From assembly GCF_023091745.1 (NCBI RefSeq), contig NC_068920.1:1426001-1490000 (forward strand): a stretch of 64,000 nt of DNA, written 5' to 3'. Position 1 is the first letter of the stretch. Every line of letters begins with the position of its first letter. A program made the translations under genes and the position numbers. A model generated the notes under the pieces. That model did not search any database and was not told where the DNA came from. It saw only the letters and a program-made list of their open reading frames with translations. Positions 21,898-35,000 of the stretch are shown piece after piece. This DNA is from Budorcas taxicolor. Its lineage: Eukaryota; Chordata; Mammalia; Artiodactyla; Bovidae.

Positions 21898-24800
21898 GTG
21901 TGATCAGCCTCGAGACGCCTCAGCGGAAATGGGCCTCATCTCGCCTGGAGGAAAGAACCTCCTGGATTTTCTCGAGTTGCGGCAGGTCTTCTCGAGTTAC
22001 GACGGGGACCTCAGGGACACGCTCTGTTGGCCTCAGGAAAGGCCAGTCCCCAAGGGAGTTGCTAGGGGCACTCTCGGGATTCCTCTCCCGTCCATGCCGG
22101 GGCCTAAATCCATGTGTGGAATCGTGGCCGGAAACTGAGGATTCCTCTACAGTGTTGCCATGTATCTTGGGGTGCCTCTGAGTCTCCCCAGGGGAGTCAG
22201 GCCTCGTCTCGAGTGGGGGCAGACACGTGGGCTTTCCTCCCGAGCTGCAGCAGTAGTGTCACGCTTCCTGTCACGTGAATCAAGGGATCTGTGGCTTTCC
22301 CTCGAGGCTGTCCCACGAGGCTATCCCACAGGGCTGTGCCACGTGCCACCTTGGTGTGAGTCTATCCGTGGCGTGAAAGGCAAGCCGGTAAAGGGAAAGA
22401 GGTTCCTCTGGAATGTACTGAAATATCTGGGCGACTCTTGGAGTGGTGGCACGGCCCTGGAGTTCCTCTCACCGTTTCTGTTGAGAGGGCCTCCTCTTTA
22501 GATGCGACGGGAACGCCGGGATCTCTTTCCCGACGAAGCAGGGAAAGGATCCCTCATCTCGAGCTACGTCGCGGAAACGGGGCTTCCTGGATGTGGGCGG
22601 GACCCTTGTGTTTCCTCTCGAGTGGAGACGGGTATGTCGGGGAACTTCTTGATTTGAACCAAGGGTGTGAAGGACCCTTTCGAAGTCCAGAGGTGAGGTG
22701 TGATCAGTCTCGAGACGCCTCAGCACAAATGGGCCTCATCTGTCCTGGAGGGGAGAACCTCCAGGATTTTCTCGAGTTGTGGCAGGTCTTCTCGAGTTAC
22801 GACGGGGACCTCAGGGACCCGCTCTGGTGGCCTCAGGAAAGGCCAGTCCCCATGCGAGGTGCTAGGGGCCCTCTCGGGATTCCTCTCCCGTCCATGCCGG
22901 GGCCTAAGTCCTTGTGTGGAGTCGGGGCCGGAACCTGAGGATTCCTCTCCAGTGTTGCCATGGATCTTGGGGTGCCTCTCAGTCTCCCCAGGGGAGTCAG
23001 GCCTCGTCTCGTGTGGGGGCATGCACGTGCGCTTCCTTCCCGAGCTGCAGCAGCAGGTTCACGCTTCCTGTCACGTGGATCAAGGGATCTGTGTCTTTCT
23101 CTCGATGCTTTCCCTCAAGGCTTTCCCACGAGGCTTTCCCACAGGGCTGTGCCAAGTGCCACCTTGGTGTGAGTCGATCCTCGGCGTGAAAGACGGGCCG
23201 GTGAAGGGAAAAGAGTTTCCTCTGGAATGGACTGAGACATCTGGGGGACTCTTGGAACCGTGGCAGGACCCTGGAGTTCCTCTCGCCGTTCCTGTTGAGA
23301 GGGCCTCCTCTTGAGATGCGACGGGAACGCCGGGAACTCTTTCCCGACGAAGCAGGGAAAGGATCCCTCACCTCGAGCTACGAGGCGGAAACGGGGCTCC
23401 TCTGGATGTGGGCGGGACCCTCGTGTTTCCTCTCGAGTGGAGACGGTATGTCGGGGAACTTCTTGAGTTGTACCAAGGGTGGGAAGGAACCTTTTGACGT
23501 TCCAGAGGTGAGGTGTGATTAGCCCCGAGAAGCCTCTGCTGAAATGGGCCTCATCTCGCCTGCAGGGGAGAACCTCCTGGATATTCTCGAGTTGCGGCAG
23601 GTCTTCCCGAGTTACGACGGGGACCTCAGGGACCCGCTTTGGTGGCCTCAGGAAGGGCCAGTCCCCATGCGAGTTGCTAGGGGCCATCTCGGGATTCCTG
23701 TCCCGACGATGCTGGGAACTAAGACCTTGTGTGGAGTCGGGGACCGAAACTGAGGATTCCTCTCCAGTGTTGCCATGGATCTTGGAGTGCCTCTGAGTCT
23801 CCCCAGGGGAGTCAGGACTCGTCTCGAGTGGGGGCATGCACGTGCGCTTCCCTCCCGAGCTGCAGCAGTAGGGTCACGCTTCGTGTCACGTGGATCAAGG
23901 GATCTGTGGCTTTCCCTCGAGGCTTTCCCTCGAGGCTTTCCCACGAGGCTTTCCCACAGGGCTGTGCCACGTGCCACCTTGGTGTGAGTCGATCCTCGGC
24001 GTGAAAGACGAGCCGGTGAAGGGAAAAGAGGTTCCTCTGGAATGGACTGAGACAACTGGGGGACTCTTGGAATGGTGGCACGACCCTGGATTTCCTCTCG
24101 CCGTTCCTGTTGAGAGGGCCTCCTCTTGAGATGCGACGGGAACGCCGGGAATTCTTTCCCGACGAAGCAGGGAAAGGATCCCTCACCTCGAGCTACGAGG
24201 CGGAAACGGGGCTCCTCTGGATGTGGGCGGGACCCTCGTGTTTCATCTCGAGTGGAGACGGGTATGTCGGGTAACTTCTTGAGTTGCACCAAGGGTGGGA
24301 AAGACCCTCTCGACGTTCCAGAGGTGACGTGTGATTAGCCCCGAGAAGCCTCTGCGGAAATGGGCCTCATCTCGCCTGCAGGGGAGAACCTCCTGGATAT
24401 TCTCGAGCTGCGGCAGGTCTTCTGGAGTTACGACGGGGACCTCAGGGACCCGCTCTGGTGGCCTCAGGAAGGGCCAGTCCCCATGCGAGTTGCTAGTGGC
24501 CCTCTTTGGATACCACTCCAGTCTATGCCGGGGCCTAAGACCTTGTGTGGAGTCGGGGCCGGAACCTGAGCATTCCTCTTCAGTGTTGACATGGATCTTG
24601 GAGTGCCTCTGAGTCTCCCCAGGGGAGTCAGGCTTCGTCTCGAGTGGGAGCATGCGGGTGCGCTTCCCTCCCGAGCTGCAGAAGTAGGGTCACGCTTTCT
24701 GTCACGTGGATCAATGGATCTGTGGCTTTCCCTCGAGGCGTTCCCTCGAGGCTTTCCCACGACGCTATCCAACATGGCTGTGCCAAGTGCCACCTTGGTG

Positions 24801-25144
24801 TGAGTCGATCCTCGGCGTGAAAGACGAGCCGGTGAAGGGAAAAGAGGTTCCTCTGGAATGGACTGAGACAACTGGGGGACTCTTGGAATGGTGGCACGAC
24901 CCTGGAGTTCCTCTCGCCGTTCCTGTTGAGAGGGCCTCCTCCTGAGATGCGACGGGAACGCCCGGAATTCTTTCCCGACGAAGCAGGGAAAGGATCCCTC
25001 ACCTCGTGCTCCGAGGCGGAAACGGGTCTCCTCTGGATGTGGGCGGGACCCTCGTGTTTCCTCTCGAGTGAAGACGGGTATGTCGGGGAACTTCTTGATT
25101 TGCACCAAGGGTGTGAAGGCCCCTTCCGAACTTCCAGAGGTGAG
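21898..25144 (+). repeat. 3,247-bp A-B-C-D HOR, amplified copy 3
   Basis: Monomers start at 21898, 22698, 23513 and 24329. The only differences I noticed from copy 2 are T for C at 22424 (counterpart 19177) and A for C at 23743 (counterpart 20496). Such identity implies very recent amplification or ongoing homogenisation. Confidence 0.9.
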
Positions 25145-26747
25145 GTGTGATCAGCCTCGAGACGCCTCAGCGGAAATGGGCCTCATCTCGCCTGGAGGAA
25201 AGAACCTCCTGGATTTTCTCGAGTTGCGGCAGGTCTTCTCGAGTTACGACGGGGACCTCAGGGACACGCTCTGTTGGCCTCAGGAAAGGCCAGTCCCCAA
25301 GGGAGTTGCTAGGGGCACTCTCGGGATTCCTCTCCCGTCCATGCCGGGGCCTAAATCCATGTGTGGAATCGTGGCCGGAAACTGAGGATTCCTCTACAGT
25401 GTTGCCATGTATCTTGGGGTGCCTCTGAGTCTCCCCAGGGGAGTCAGGCCTCGTCTCGAGTGGGGGCAGACACGTGGGCTTTCCTCCCGAGCTGCAGCAG
25501 TAGTGTCACGCTTCCTGTCACGTGAATCAAGGGATCTGTGGCTTTCCCTCGAGGCTGTCCCACGAGGCTATCCCACAGGGCTGTGCCACGTGCCACCTTG
25601 GTGTGAGTCTATCCGTGGCGTGAAAGGCAAGCCGGTAAAGGGAAAGAGGTTCCTCTGGAATGTACTGAAACATCTGGGCGACTCTTGGAGTGGTGGCACG
25701 GCCCTGGAGTTCCTCTCACCGTTTCTGTTGAGAGGGCCTCCTCTTTAGATGCGACGGGAACGCCGGGATCTCTTTCCCGACGAAGCAGGGAAAGGATCCC
25801 TCATCTCGAGCTACGTCGCGGAAACGGGGCTTCCTGGATGTGGGCGGGACCCTTGTGTTTCCTCTCGAGTGGAGACGGGTATGTCGGGGAACTTCTTGAT
25901 TTGAACCAAGGGTGTGAAGGACCCTTTCGAAGTCCAGAGGTGAGGTGTGATCAGTCTCGAGACGCCTCAGCACAAATGGGCCTCATCTGTCCTTGAGGGG
26001 AGAACCTCCAGGATTTTCTCGAGTTGTGGCAGGTCTTCTCGAGTTACGACGGGGACCTCAGGGACCCGCTCTGGTGGCCTCAGGAAAGGCCAGTCCCCAT
26101 GCGAGGTGCTAGGGGCCCTCTCGGGATTCCTCTCCCGTCCATGCCGGGGCCTAAGTCCTTGTGTGGAGTCGGGGCCGGAACCTGAGGATTCCTCTCCAGT
26201 GTTGCCATGGATCTTGGGGTGCCTCTCAGTCTCCCCAGGGGAGTCAGGCCTCGTCTCGAGTGGGGGCATGCACGTGCGCTTCCCTCCCGAGCTGCAGCAG
26301 TAGGGTCACGCTTCGTGTCACGTGGATCAAGGGATCTGTGGCTTTCCCTCGAGGCTTTCCCACGAGGCTTTCCCACAGGGCTGTGCCACGTGCCACCTTG
26401 GTGTGAGTCGATCCTCGGCGTGAAAGACGAGCCGGTGAAGGGAAAAGAGGTTCCTCTGGAATGGACTGAGACAACTGGGGGACTCTTGGAATGGTGGCAC
26501 GACCCTGGATTTCCTCTCGCCGTTCCTGTTGAGAGGGCTTCCTCTTGAGATGCGACGGGAATGCCGGGAATTCTTTCCCAACGATTCAGGGAAAGGATCC
26601 CTCACCTCGAGCTACGAGGCGGAAACGGGGCTCCTCTGGATGTGGGCGGGACCCTCGTGTTTCCTCTCGAGTGGAGACGGGTATGTCGGGGAACTTCTTG
26701 AGTTGCACCAAGGGTGGGAAAGACCCTCTCGACGTTCCAGAGGTGTC
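25145..26747 (+). repeat. Terminal A plus truncated B/other hybrid monomer ending the HOR
   Basis: Monomer 25145 (800 bp) is a fourth A copy. Monomer 25945 (803 bp) is B type up to about 26258, then switches to a different monomer type (tctcgagtggggg in place of tctcgtgtggggg, then cagcagtaggg and cttcgtgtcacg) with three 13-bp units. This marks the downstream crossover that ended the HOR run. One base at 25994 (t for g) is private to this copy. Confidence 0.8.
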
Positions 26748-29700
26748 GTGTGATTAGCCCCGAGAAGCCTCTGCGGAAATGGGCCTCATCTCGCCTGCAG
26801 GGGAGAACCTCCTGGATATTCTCGAGTTGCGGCAGGTCTTCTGGAGTTACGACGGGGACCTCAGGGACCCGCTCTGGTGGCCTCAGGAAGGGCCAGTCCC
26901 CATGCGAGTTGCTAGTGGCCCTCTTGGGATACCACTCCAGTCAATGCCGGGGCCTAAGACCTTGTGTGGAGTCGGGGCCGGAACCTGAGGATTCCTCTCC
27001 AGTGTTGACATGGATTATGGGGTGCCTCTGAGTCGCCCCAGGGGAGACAGGCCTAGTCTCGAGTGGGGGCATGCACGTGCGCTTCCCTCCCGAGCTGCAG
27101 CAGTAGGGTCACGCTTCGTGTCACGTGGATCAAGGGATCTGTGGCTTTCCCTCGAGGCTTTCCCACAGGGCCGTGCCACGTGCCACCTTGGTGTGAGTCT
27201 ATCCTCGGCGTGAAAGACGAGCCGGTGAAGGGAAAAGAGGTTCCTCTGTAATGGACTGAGACAACTGGAGGACTCTTGGAATGGTGGCACGACCCTGGAT
27301 TTCCTCTCGCCGTTCCTGTTGAGAGGGCCTCCTCTTGAGATGCGACGGGAACGCCGGGAATTCTTTCCCGACGAAGCAGGGAAAGGATCCCTCACCTCGA
27401 GCTACGAGGCGGAAACGGGGCTCCTCTGGATGTGTGCGGGACCCTCGTGTTTCCTCTCGAGTGGAGACGGGTATGTCGGGGAACTTCTTGAGTTGCACCA
27501 AGGGTGGGAAAGACCCTCTCGACGTTCCACAGGTGACGTGAGATTAGCCCCGAGAATCCTCTGCGGAAATGGGCCTCATCTCGCCTGCAGGGGAGAACCT
27601 CCTGGATATTCTCGAGTTGCGGCAGGTCTTCTGGAGTTACGACGGGGACCTCAGGGACCCGCTCTGGTGGCCTCAGGAAGGGCCAGTCCCCATGCGAGTT
27701 GCTAGTGGCCCTCTTGGCATACCACTCCAGTCTATGCCGGGGCCTAAGACCTTGTGTGGAGTCGGGGCCGGAACCTGAGGATTCCTCTCCAGTGTTGACA
27801 TGGATTTTGGGGTGCCTCCGAGTCTCCCCAGGCGAGTCAGGCCTAGTCTCGAGTGGGGGCATGCACGTGCGCTTCCCTCCCGAGCTGCAGCAGTAGGGTC
27901 ACGCTTCCTGTCACGTGGATCAAGGGATCTGTGGCTTTCCCTAGAGGCTTTCCCTCGAGGCTTTCCCACGAGGCTTTCCCACAGTGCTGTGCCAAGTGCC
28001 ACCTTGGTGTGAGTCGATCCTCGGCGTGAAAGTCGAGCCGGTGAAGGGAAAAGAGGTTCCTCTGGAATGGACTGAGACATCTGGGGGACTCTTGGAATGG
28101 TGACACGACCCTGGATTCCTCTCGACTTTCCTGTTGATAGAGCCTCCCCTTGAGATGCGACGGGAACGCCGGGAATTCTTTCCCGACGAAGCAGGGAAAG
28201 GATCCCTCACCTCGAGCTACGAGGCGGAAACGGGGCTCCTCTGGATGTGGGCGGACCCTCAGGTTTCCTCTCGAGTGGAGACGGGTATGTCGGGGAACTT
28301 CTTGATTTGCCCCAAGGGTGGGAAGGACCCTTTCGACGTTCCAGATGTGAGGTGTGATTAGCCCCGAGAAGCCTCTGCGGAAATGGGCCTCATCTCGCCT
28401 GCAGGGAAGAACCTCCTGGATATTCTCGAGTTGCGGCAGGTCTTCTCGAGTTACGACGGGGACTTCAGGGACCCGCTCTTTTGTCCTCAGGAAGGGCCAG
28501 ACCCCATGCGAGTTGCTAGGTGCCATCTCGGGATTCCTCTCCCATCGATGCCGGGGCCTAAGACCTTGTGTGGAGTCGGGGCCTGAACCTGAGCATTCCT
28601 CTCCAGTGTTGACATGGATCTTGGGGTGCCTCTGAGTCTCCCCAGGGGAGTCAGGCCTCGTCTTGAGTGGGGGCATGCACGTGCGCTTCCCTCCCGAGCT
28701 GCAGCAGTAGGGTCACGCTTCCTGTCACGTGGATCAAGGGATCTGTGGCTTTCCCTCGAGGCTTTCCCTCGAGGCTTTCCCACGAGGCTTTCCCACAGGG
28801 CTGTGCCACGTGCCACCTTGGTGTGAGTCGATCCTCGGCGTGAAAGACGAGCCGGTGAAGGGAAAAGAGGTTCCTCTGGAATGGACTGAGAAAACTGGGG
28901 GACTCTTGGAATGGTGGCACGACCCTGGATTTCCTCTCGCCGTTCCTGTTGAGAGGGCCTCCTCTTGAGATGCGACGGGAACGCCGGGAATTCTTTCCCG
29001 ACGAAGCAGGGAAAGGATCCCTCACCTCGAGCTACGAGGCGGAAACGGGGCTCCTCTGGATGTGGGCGGGACCCTCGTGTTTCCTCTCGAGTTGAGACGG
29101 GTATGTCGGGGAACTTCTTGAGTTGCACCAAGGGTGGGAAAGACCCTCTCGACGTTCCAGAGGTGTCGTGTGATTAGCCCCGAGAAGCCTCTGCGGAAAT
29201 GGGCCTCATCTCGCCTGCAGGGGAGAACCTCCTGGATATTCTCGAGTTGCGGCAGGTCTTCTGGAGTTACGACGGGGACCTCAGGGACCCGCTCTGGTGG
29301 CCTCAGGAAGGGCCAGTCCCCATGCGAGTTGCTAGTGGCCCTCTTGGGATACCACTCCAGTCAATGCCGGGGCCTAAGACCTTGTGTGGAGTCGGGGCCG
29401 GAACCTGAGGATTCCTCTCCAGTGTTGACATGGATTATGGGGTGCCTCTGAGTCGCCCCAGGGGAGACAGGCCTAGTCTCGAGTGGGGGCATGCACGTGC
29501 GCTTCCCTCCCGAGCTGCAGCAGTAGGGTCACGCTTCGTGTCACGTGGATCAAGGGATCTGTGGCTTTCCCTCGAGGCTTTCCCACAGGGCTGTGCCACG
29601 TGCCACCTTGGTGTGAGTCGATCCTCGGCGTGAAAGACGAGCCGGTGAAGGGAAAAGAGGTTCCTCTGGAATGGACTGAGAAAACTGGGGGACTCTTGGA

Positions 29701-32061
29701 ATGGTGGCACGACCCTGGATTTCCTCTCGCCGTTCCTGTTGAGAGGGCCTCCTCTTGAGATGCGACGGGAACGCCGGGAATTCTTTCCCGACGAAGCAGG
29801 GAAAGGATCCCTCACCTCGAGCTACGAGGCGGAAACGGGGCTCCTCTGGATGTGGGCGGGACCCTCGTGTTTCCTCTCGAGTTGAGACGGGTATGTCGGG
29901 GAACTTCTTGAGTTGCACCAAGGGTGGGAAAGACCCTCTCGACGTTCCAGAGGTGTCGTGTGATTAGCCCCGAGAAGCCTCTGCGGAAATGGGCCTCATC
30001 TCGCCTGCAGGGGAGAACCTCCTGGATATTCTCGAGTTGCGGCAGGTCTTCTGGAGTTACGACGGGGACCTCAGGGACCCGCTCTGGTGGCCTCAGGAAG
30101 GGCCAGTCCCCATGCGAGTTGCTAGTGGCCCTCTTGGGATACCACTCCAGTCAATGCCGGGGCCTAAGACCTTGTGTGGAGTCGGGGCCGGAACCTGAGG
30201 ATTCCTCTCCAGTGTTGACATGGATTATGGGGTGCCTCTGAGTCGCCCCAGGGGAGTCAGGCCTAGTCTCGAGTGGGGGCATGCACGTGCGCTTCCCTCC
30301 CGAGCTGCAGCAGTAGGGTCACGCTTCCTGTCACGTGGATCAAGGGATCTGTGGCTTTCCCTCGAGGCTTTCCCTCGAGGCTTTCCCACGAGGCTTTCCC
30401 ACAGGGCTGTGCCACGTGCCACCTTGGTGTGAGTCGAGCCTCGGCGTGAAAGACGAGCCGGTGAAGGGAAAAGAGGTTCCTCTGTAATGGACTGAGACAA
30501 CTGGGGGACTCTTGGAATGGTGGCACGACCCTGGATTTCCTCTCGCCGTTCCTGTTGAGAGGGCCTCCTCTTGAGATGCGACGGGAACGCCGGGAATTCT
30601 TTCCCGACGAAGCAGGGAAAGGATCCCTCACCTCGAGCTACGAGGCGGAAACGGGGCTCCTCTGGATGTGGGCGGGACCCTCGTGTTTCCTCTCGAGTGG
30701 AGACGGGTATGTCGGGGAACTTCTTGAGTTGCACCAAGGGTGGGAAAGACCCTCTCGACGTTCCAGAGGTGACGTGTGATTAGCCCCGAGAAGCATCTGC
30801 GGAAATGGGCCTCATCTCGCCTGCAGGGGAGAACCTCCTGCATATTCTCGAGTTGTGGCAGGTCTTCTGGAGTTACGACGGGGACCTCAGGGACCCGCTC
30901 TGGTGGCCTCAGGAAGGGCCAGTCCCCATGCGAGTTGCTAGTGGCCCTCTTGGGATACCACTCCAGTCTATGCCGGGGCCTAAGACCTTGTGTGGAGTCG
31001 GGGCCGGAACCTGAGGATTCCTCTCCAGTGTTGACATGGATTTTGGGGTGCCTCTGAGTCTCCCCAGGCGAGTCAGGCCTAGTCTCGAGTGGGGGCATGC
31101 ACGTGCGCTTCCCTCCCGAGCTGCAGCAGTAGGGTCACGCTTCGTGTCACGTGGATCAAGGGATCTGTGGCTTTCCCTCGAGGCTTTCCCTCGAGGCTTT
31201 CCCACGACGCTTTCCCACAGTGCTGTGCCAAGTGCCACCTTGGTGTGAGTCGATCCTCGGCGTGAAAGTCGAGCCGGTGAAGGGAAAAGAGGTTCCTCTG
31301 GAATGGACTGAGACATCTGGGGGACTCTTGGAATGGTGACACGACCCTGGATTCCTCTCGACTTTCCTGTTGATAGGGCCTCCTCTTGAGATGCGACGGG
31401 AACGCCGGGAATTCTTTCCCGACGAAGCAGGGAAAGGATCCCTCACCTCGAGCTACGAGGCGGAAACGGGGCTCCTCTGGATGTGGGCGGACCCTCAGGT
31501 TTCCTCTCGAGTGGAGACGGGTATGTCGGGGAACTTCTTGAGTTGCCCCAAGGGTGGGAAGGACCCTTTCGACGTTCCAGATGTGAGGTGTGATTAGCCC
31601 CGAGAAGCCTCTGCGGAAATGGGCCTCCTCTCGCCTGTAGGGGAGATCCGGCTGGATTTTCTCGAGTTGCGGCAGGTCTTCTCGAGTTACGACGGGGACC
31701 TCAGGGACCCGCTCTGGTGGCCTCAGGAAGGGCCAGTCCCCATGCGAGTTGCTAGGGGCCATCTCGGGATTCCTCTCCCGTCGATGCCGGGGTCTAAGAC
31801 CTTGTGTGGAGTCGGGGCCCGAAACTGAGGATTCCTCTCCAGTGTTGCCATGGATCTTGGGGTGCCTCTCAGTCTCCCCAGGGGAGTCAGGCCTCGTCTC
31901 GAGTGGGGGCATGTACGTGCGCTTCCCTCCCGAGCTGCAGCAGTAGGGTCACGCTTCCTGTCACGTGGATCAATGGATCTGTGGCTTTCCCTCGAGGCTT
32001 TCCCTCGAGGCTTTCCCACGAGGCTTTCCCACAGGGCTGTGCCACGTGCCACCTTGGTGTA
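26748..32061 (+). repeat. Mixed gattag-family monomers with local 790-bp duplication
   Basis: Monomers start at 26748 (790), 27538 (814), 28352 (816), 29168 (790), 29958 (816), 30774 (814) and 31588. All are gattag family, although 27538 has lost the landmark base (gtgagattag). The 814-bp units share two 1-bp losses: ccctggattcc for ccctggagttcc, and gggcggaccctc for gggcgggaccctc. Sequence from about 28790 recurs 790 bp on, up to about 30256, with shared private variants (gagaaaactggg near 28888 and 29678; gagttgagacgg near 29089 and 29879). Confidence 0.75.
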
Positions 32062-35000
32062 AGTCGATCCTCGGCGTGAAAGACGAGCCGGTGAAGGGAA
32101 AAGAGGTTCCTCTGGAATGGACTGAGACATCTGGGGGACTCTTGGAATGGTGGCACGACCCTGGAGTTCCTCTCGCCGTTCCTGTTGAGAGGGCCTCCTC
32201 TTGAGTTGCGACGGGAACGCCGGGAATTCTTTCCCGACGAAGCACGGAAAGGATCCCTCACCTCGAGCTACGAGGCGGAAACAGGGCTCCTCTGGATGTG
32301 GGCGGGACCCTCGTGTTTCCTCTCGAGTGGAGACAGGTATGTCGGGGAACTTCTTGAGGTGCACCAAGGGTGGGAAAGACCCTCTCGACGTTCCAGAGGT
32401 GTCGTGTGATTAGCCCCGAGAAGCCTCTGCGGAAATGGGCCTCATCACGCCTGCAGGGGAGAACCTCCTGGATATTCTCGAGCTGCGGCAGGTCTTCTGG
32501 AGTTACGACGGGGACCTCAGGGACCCGCTCTGGTGGCCTCAGGAAGGGCCAGTCCCCATGCGAGTTGCTAGTGGCCCTCTTGGGATACCACTCCAGTCTA
32601 TGCCGGGGCCTAAGACCTTGTGTGGAGTCGGGGCCGGAACCTGAGGATTCCTCTCCAGTGTTGACATGGATTTTGGGGTGCCTCTGAGTCTCCCCAGGCG
32701 AGTCAGGCCTAGTCTCGAGTGGGGGCATGCACGTGCGCTTCCCTCCCGAGCTGCAGCAGTAGGGTCACGCTTCGTGTCACGTGGATCAAGGGATCTGTGG
32801 CTTTCCCTCGAGGCTTTCCCTCGAGGCTTTCCCACGAGGCTTTCCCACAGGGCTGTGCCAAGTGCCACCTTGGTGTGAGTCGATCCTCGGCGTGAAAGAC
32901 GAGCCGGTGAAGGGAAAAGAGGTTCCTCTGGAATGGACTGAGACATCTCGGGGACTCTTGGAATGGTGGCACGACCCTGGAGTTCCTCTCGCCGTTCCTG
33001 TTGAGAGGGCCTCCTCTTGAGATGCGACGGGAACGCCGGGAATTCTTTCCCAGCGATGAAGGGAAAGGATCCGTCACCTCGAGCTACGAGGCGGAAACGG
33101 GGCTCCTCTGGATGTGGGCGGGACCATCGTGTTTCCTCCCGAGTGGAGACGGGTATGTCGGGGAACTTCTTGAGTTGCACCACGGGTGGGAAGGACCCTT
33201 TCGACGTTCCAGAGGTGAGGTGTGATTAGCCCCGAGAAGCCTCTGCGGAAATAGGCCTCATCTCGCCTGCAGGGGAGAACCTCCTGGATATTCTCGAGTT
33301 GCAGCAGGTCTTCTCGAGTTACGACGGGGACCTCAGGGACCCGCTCTGGTGGCCTCAGGAAGGGCCAGTCCCCATGTGCGTTGCTAGGGGCCATCTCGGG
33401 ATTCCTCTCCCATCGATGCCGGGGCCTAAGCCCTTGTGTGGAATCGGGGCCGGAACCTGAGGATTCCTCTCCAGTGTTGACATGGATCTTCGGGTGCCTA
33501 TGAGTCTCCCCAGGGGAGTCAGGCCTCGTCTCGAGTGGGGGCATGCGCGTGCAATTCCCTCCCGAGCTGCAGCAGTAGGGTCACGCTTCCTGTCACGTGG
33601 ATCAAGGGATCTGTGGCTTTCCCTCGAGGCTTTCCCTCGAGGCTTTCCCACGAGGCTTTCCCACAGGGCTGTGCCAAGTGCCACCTTGGTGTGAGTCGAT
33701 CCTCGGCGTGAAAGACGAGCCGGTGAAGGGAAAAGAGGTTCCTCTGGAATGGACTGAGACATCTGGGGGACTCTTGGAATGGTGGCACGACCCTGGAGTT
33801 CCTCTCGCCTTTCCTGTTGAGAGGGCCTCCTCTTGAGATGCGACGGGAACGCCGGGAATTCTTTCCCGACGAAGCAGGGAAAGGATCCGTCACCTCGAGC
33901 TACGAGGCGGAAACGGGGCTCTTCTGGATGTGGGCGGGACCCTCGTGTTTCCTCTCGAGTGGAGACGGGTATGTCGGGGAACTTCTTGATTTGAACCAAG
34001 GGAGTGAAGGACCCTTTCGAAGTCCAGAGGTGAGGTGTGATCAGTCTCGAGACGCCTCAGCACAAATGGGCCTCATCTCTCCTGGAGGGGAGAACCTCCA
34101 GGATTTTCTCGAGTTGCGGCAGGTCTTCTCGAGTTACGACGGGGACCTCAGGGACCCGCTCTGGTGGCCTCAGGAAAGGCCAGTCCCCATGCGAGGTGCT
34201 AGGGGCCCTCTCGGGATTCCTCTCCCGTCCATGCCGGGGCCTAAGTCCTTGTGTGGAGTCGGGGCCGGAACCTGAGGATTCCTCTCCAGTGTTGCCATGG
34301 ATCTTGGGGTGCCTCTGAGTCTCCCCAGGGGAGTCAGGCTTCGTCTCCAGTGGGGGCAAGCGGGTGCGCTTCCCTCCCGAGCTGCAGATGTAGGGTCAGG
34401 CTTCCTGTCACGTGGATCAAGGGATCTGTGGCTTTCCCTCGAGGCTTTCCCTCGAGGCTTTCCCACGACGCTTTCCCACAGGGCTTTGCCAAGTGCCACC
34501 TTGGTGTGAGTCGATCCTCGGCGTGAAAGACGAGCAGGTGAAGGGAAAAGAGGTTCCTCTGGAATGGACTGAGACATCTGGGGGACTCTTGGAATGGTGG
34601 AACGACCCTGGAGTTCCTCTCGCCGTTCCTGTTGAGAGGGCCTCCTCTTGAGATGCGACGGGGACTCCGGGAATTCTTTCCCGACGAAGCAGGGAAAGGA
34701 TCCCTCACCTCGAGCTACGAGGCGGAAACGGGGCTCCTCTGGATGTGGGCGGACCCTCAGGTTTCCTCTCGAGTGGAGACGGGTATGTCGGGGAACTTCT
34801 TGAGTTGCCCCAAGGGTGGGAAGGACCCTTTCGACGTTTCAGAGGTGAGGTGTGATTAGCCCCGAGAAGCCTCTGCGGAAATGGGCCTCCTCTCGCCTGT
34901 AGGGGAGAACCGGCTGGATTTTCTCGACTTGCGGCAGGTCTTCTCGAGTTACGACGGGGACCTCAGGGACCCGCTCTGGTGGCCTCAAGAAAGGCCAGTC

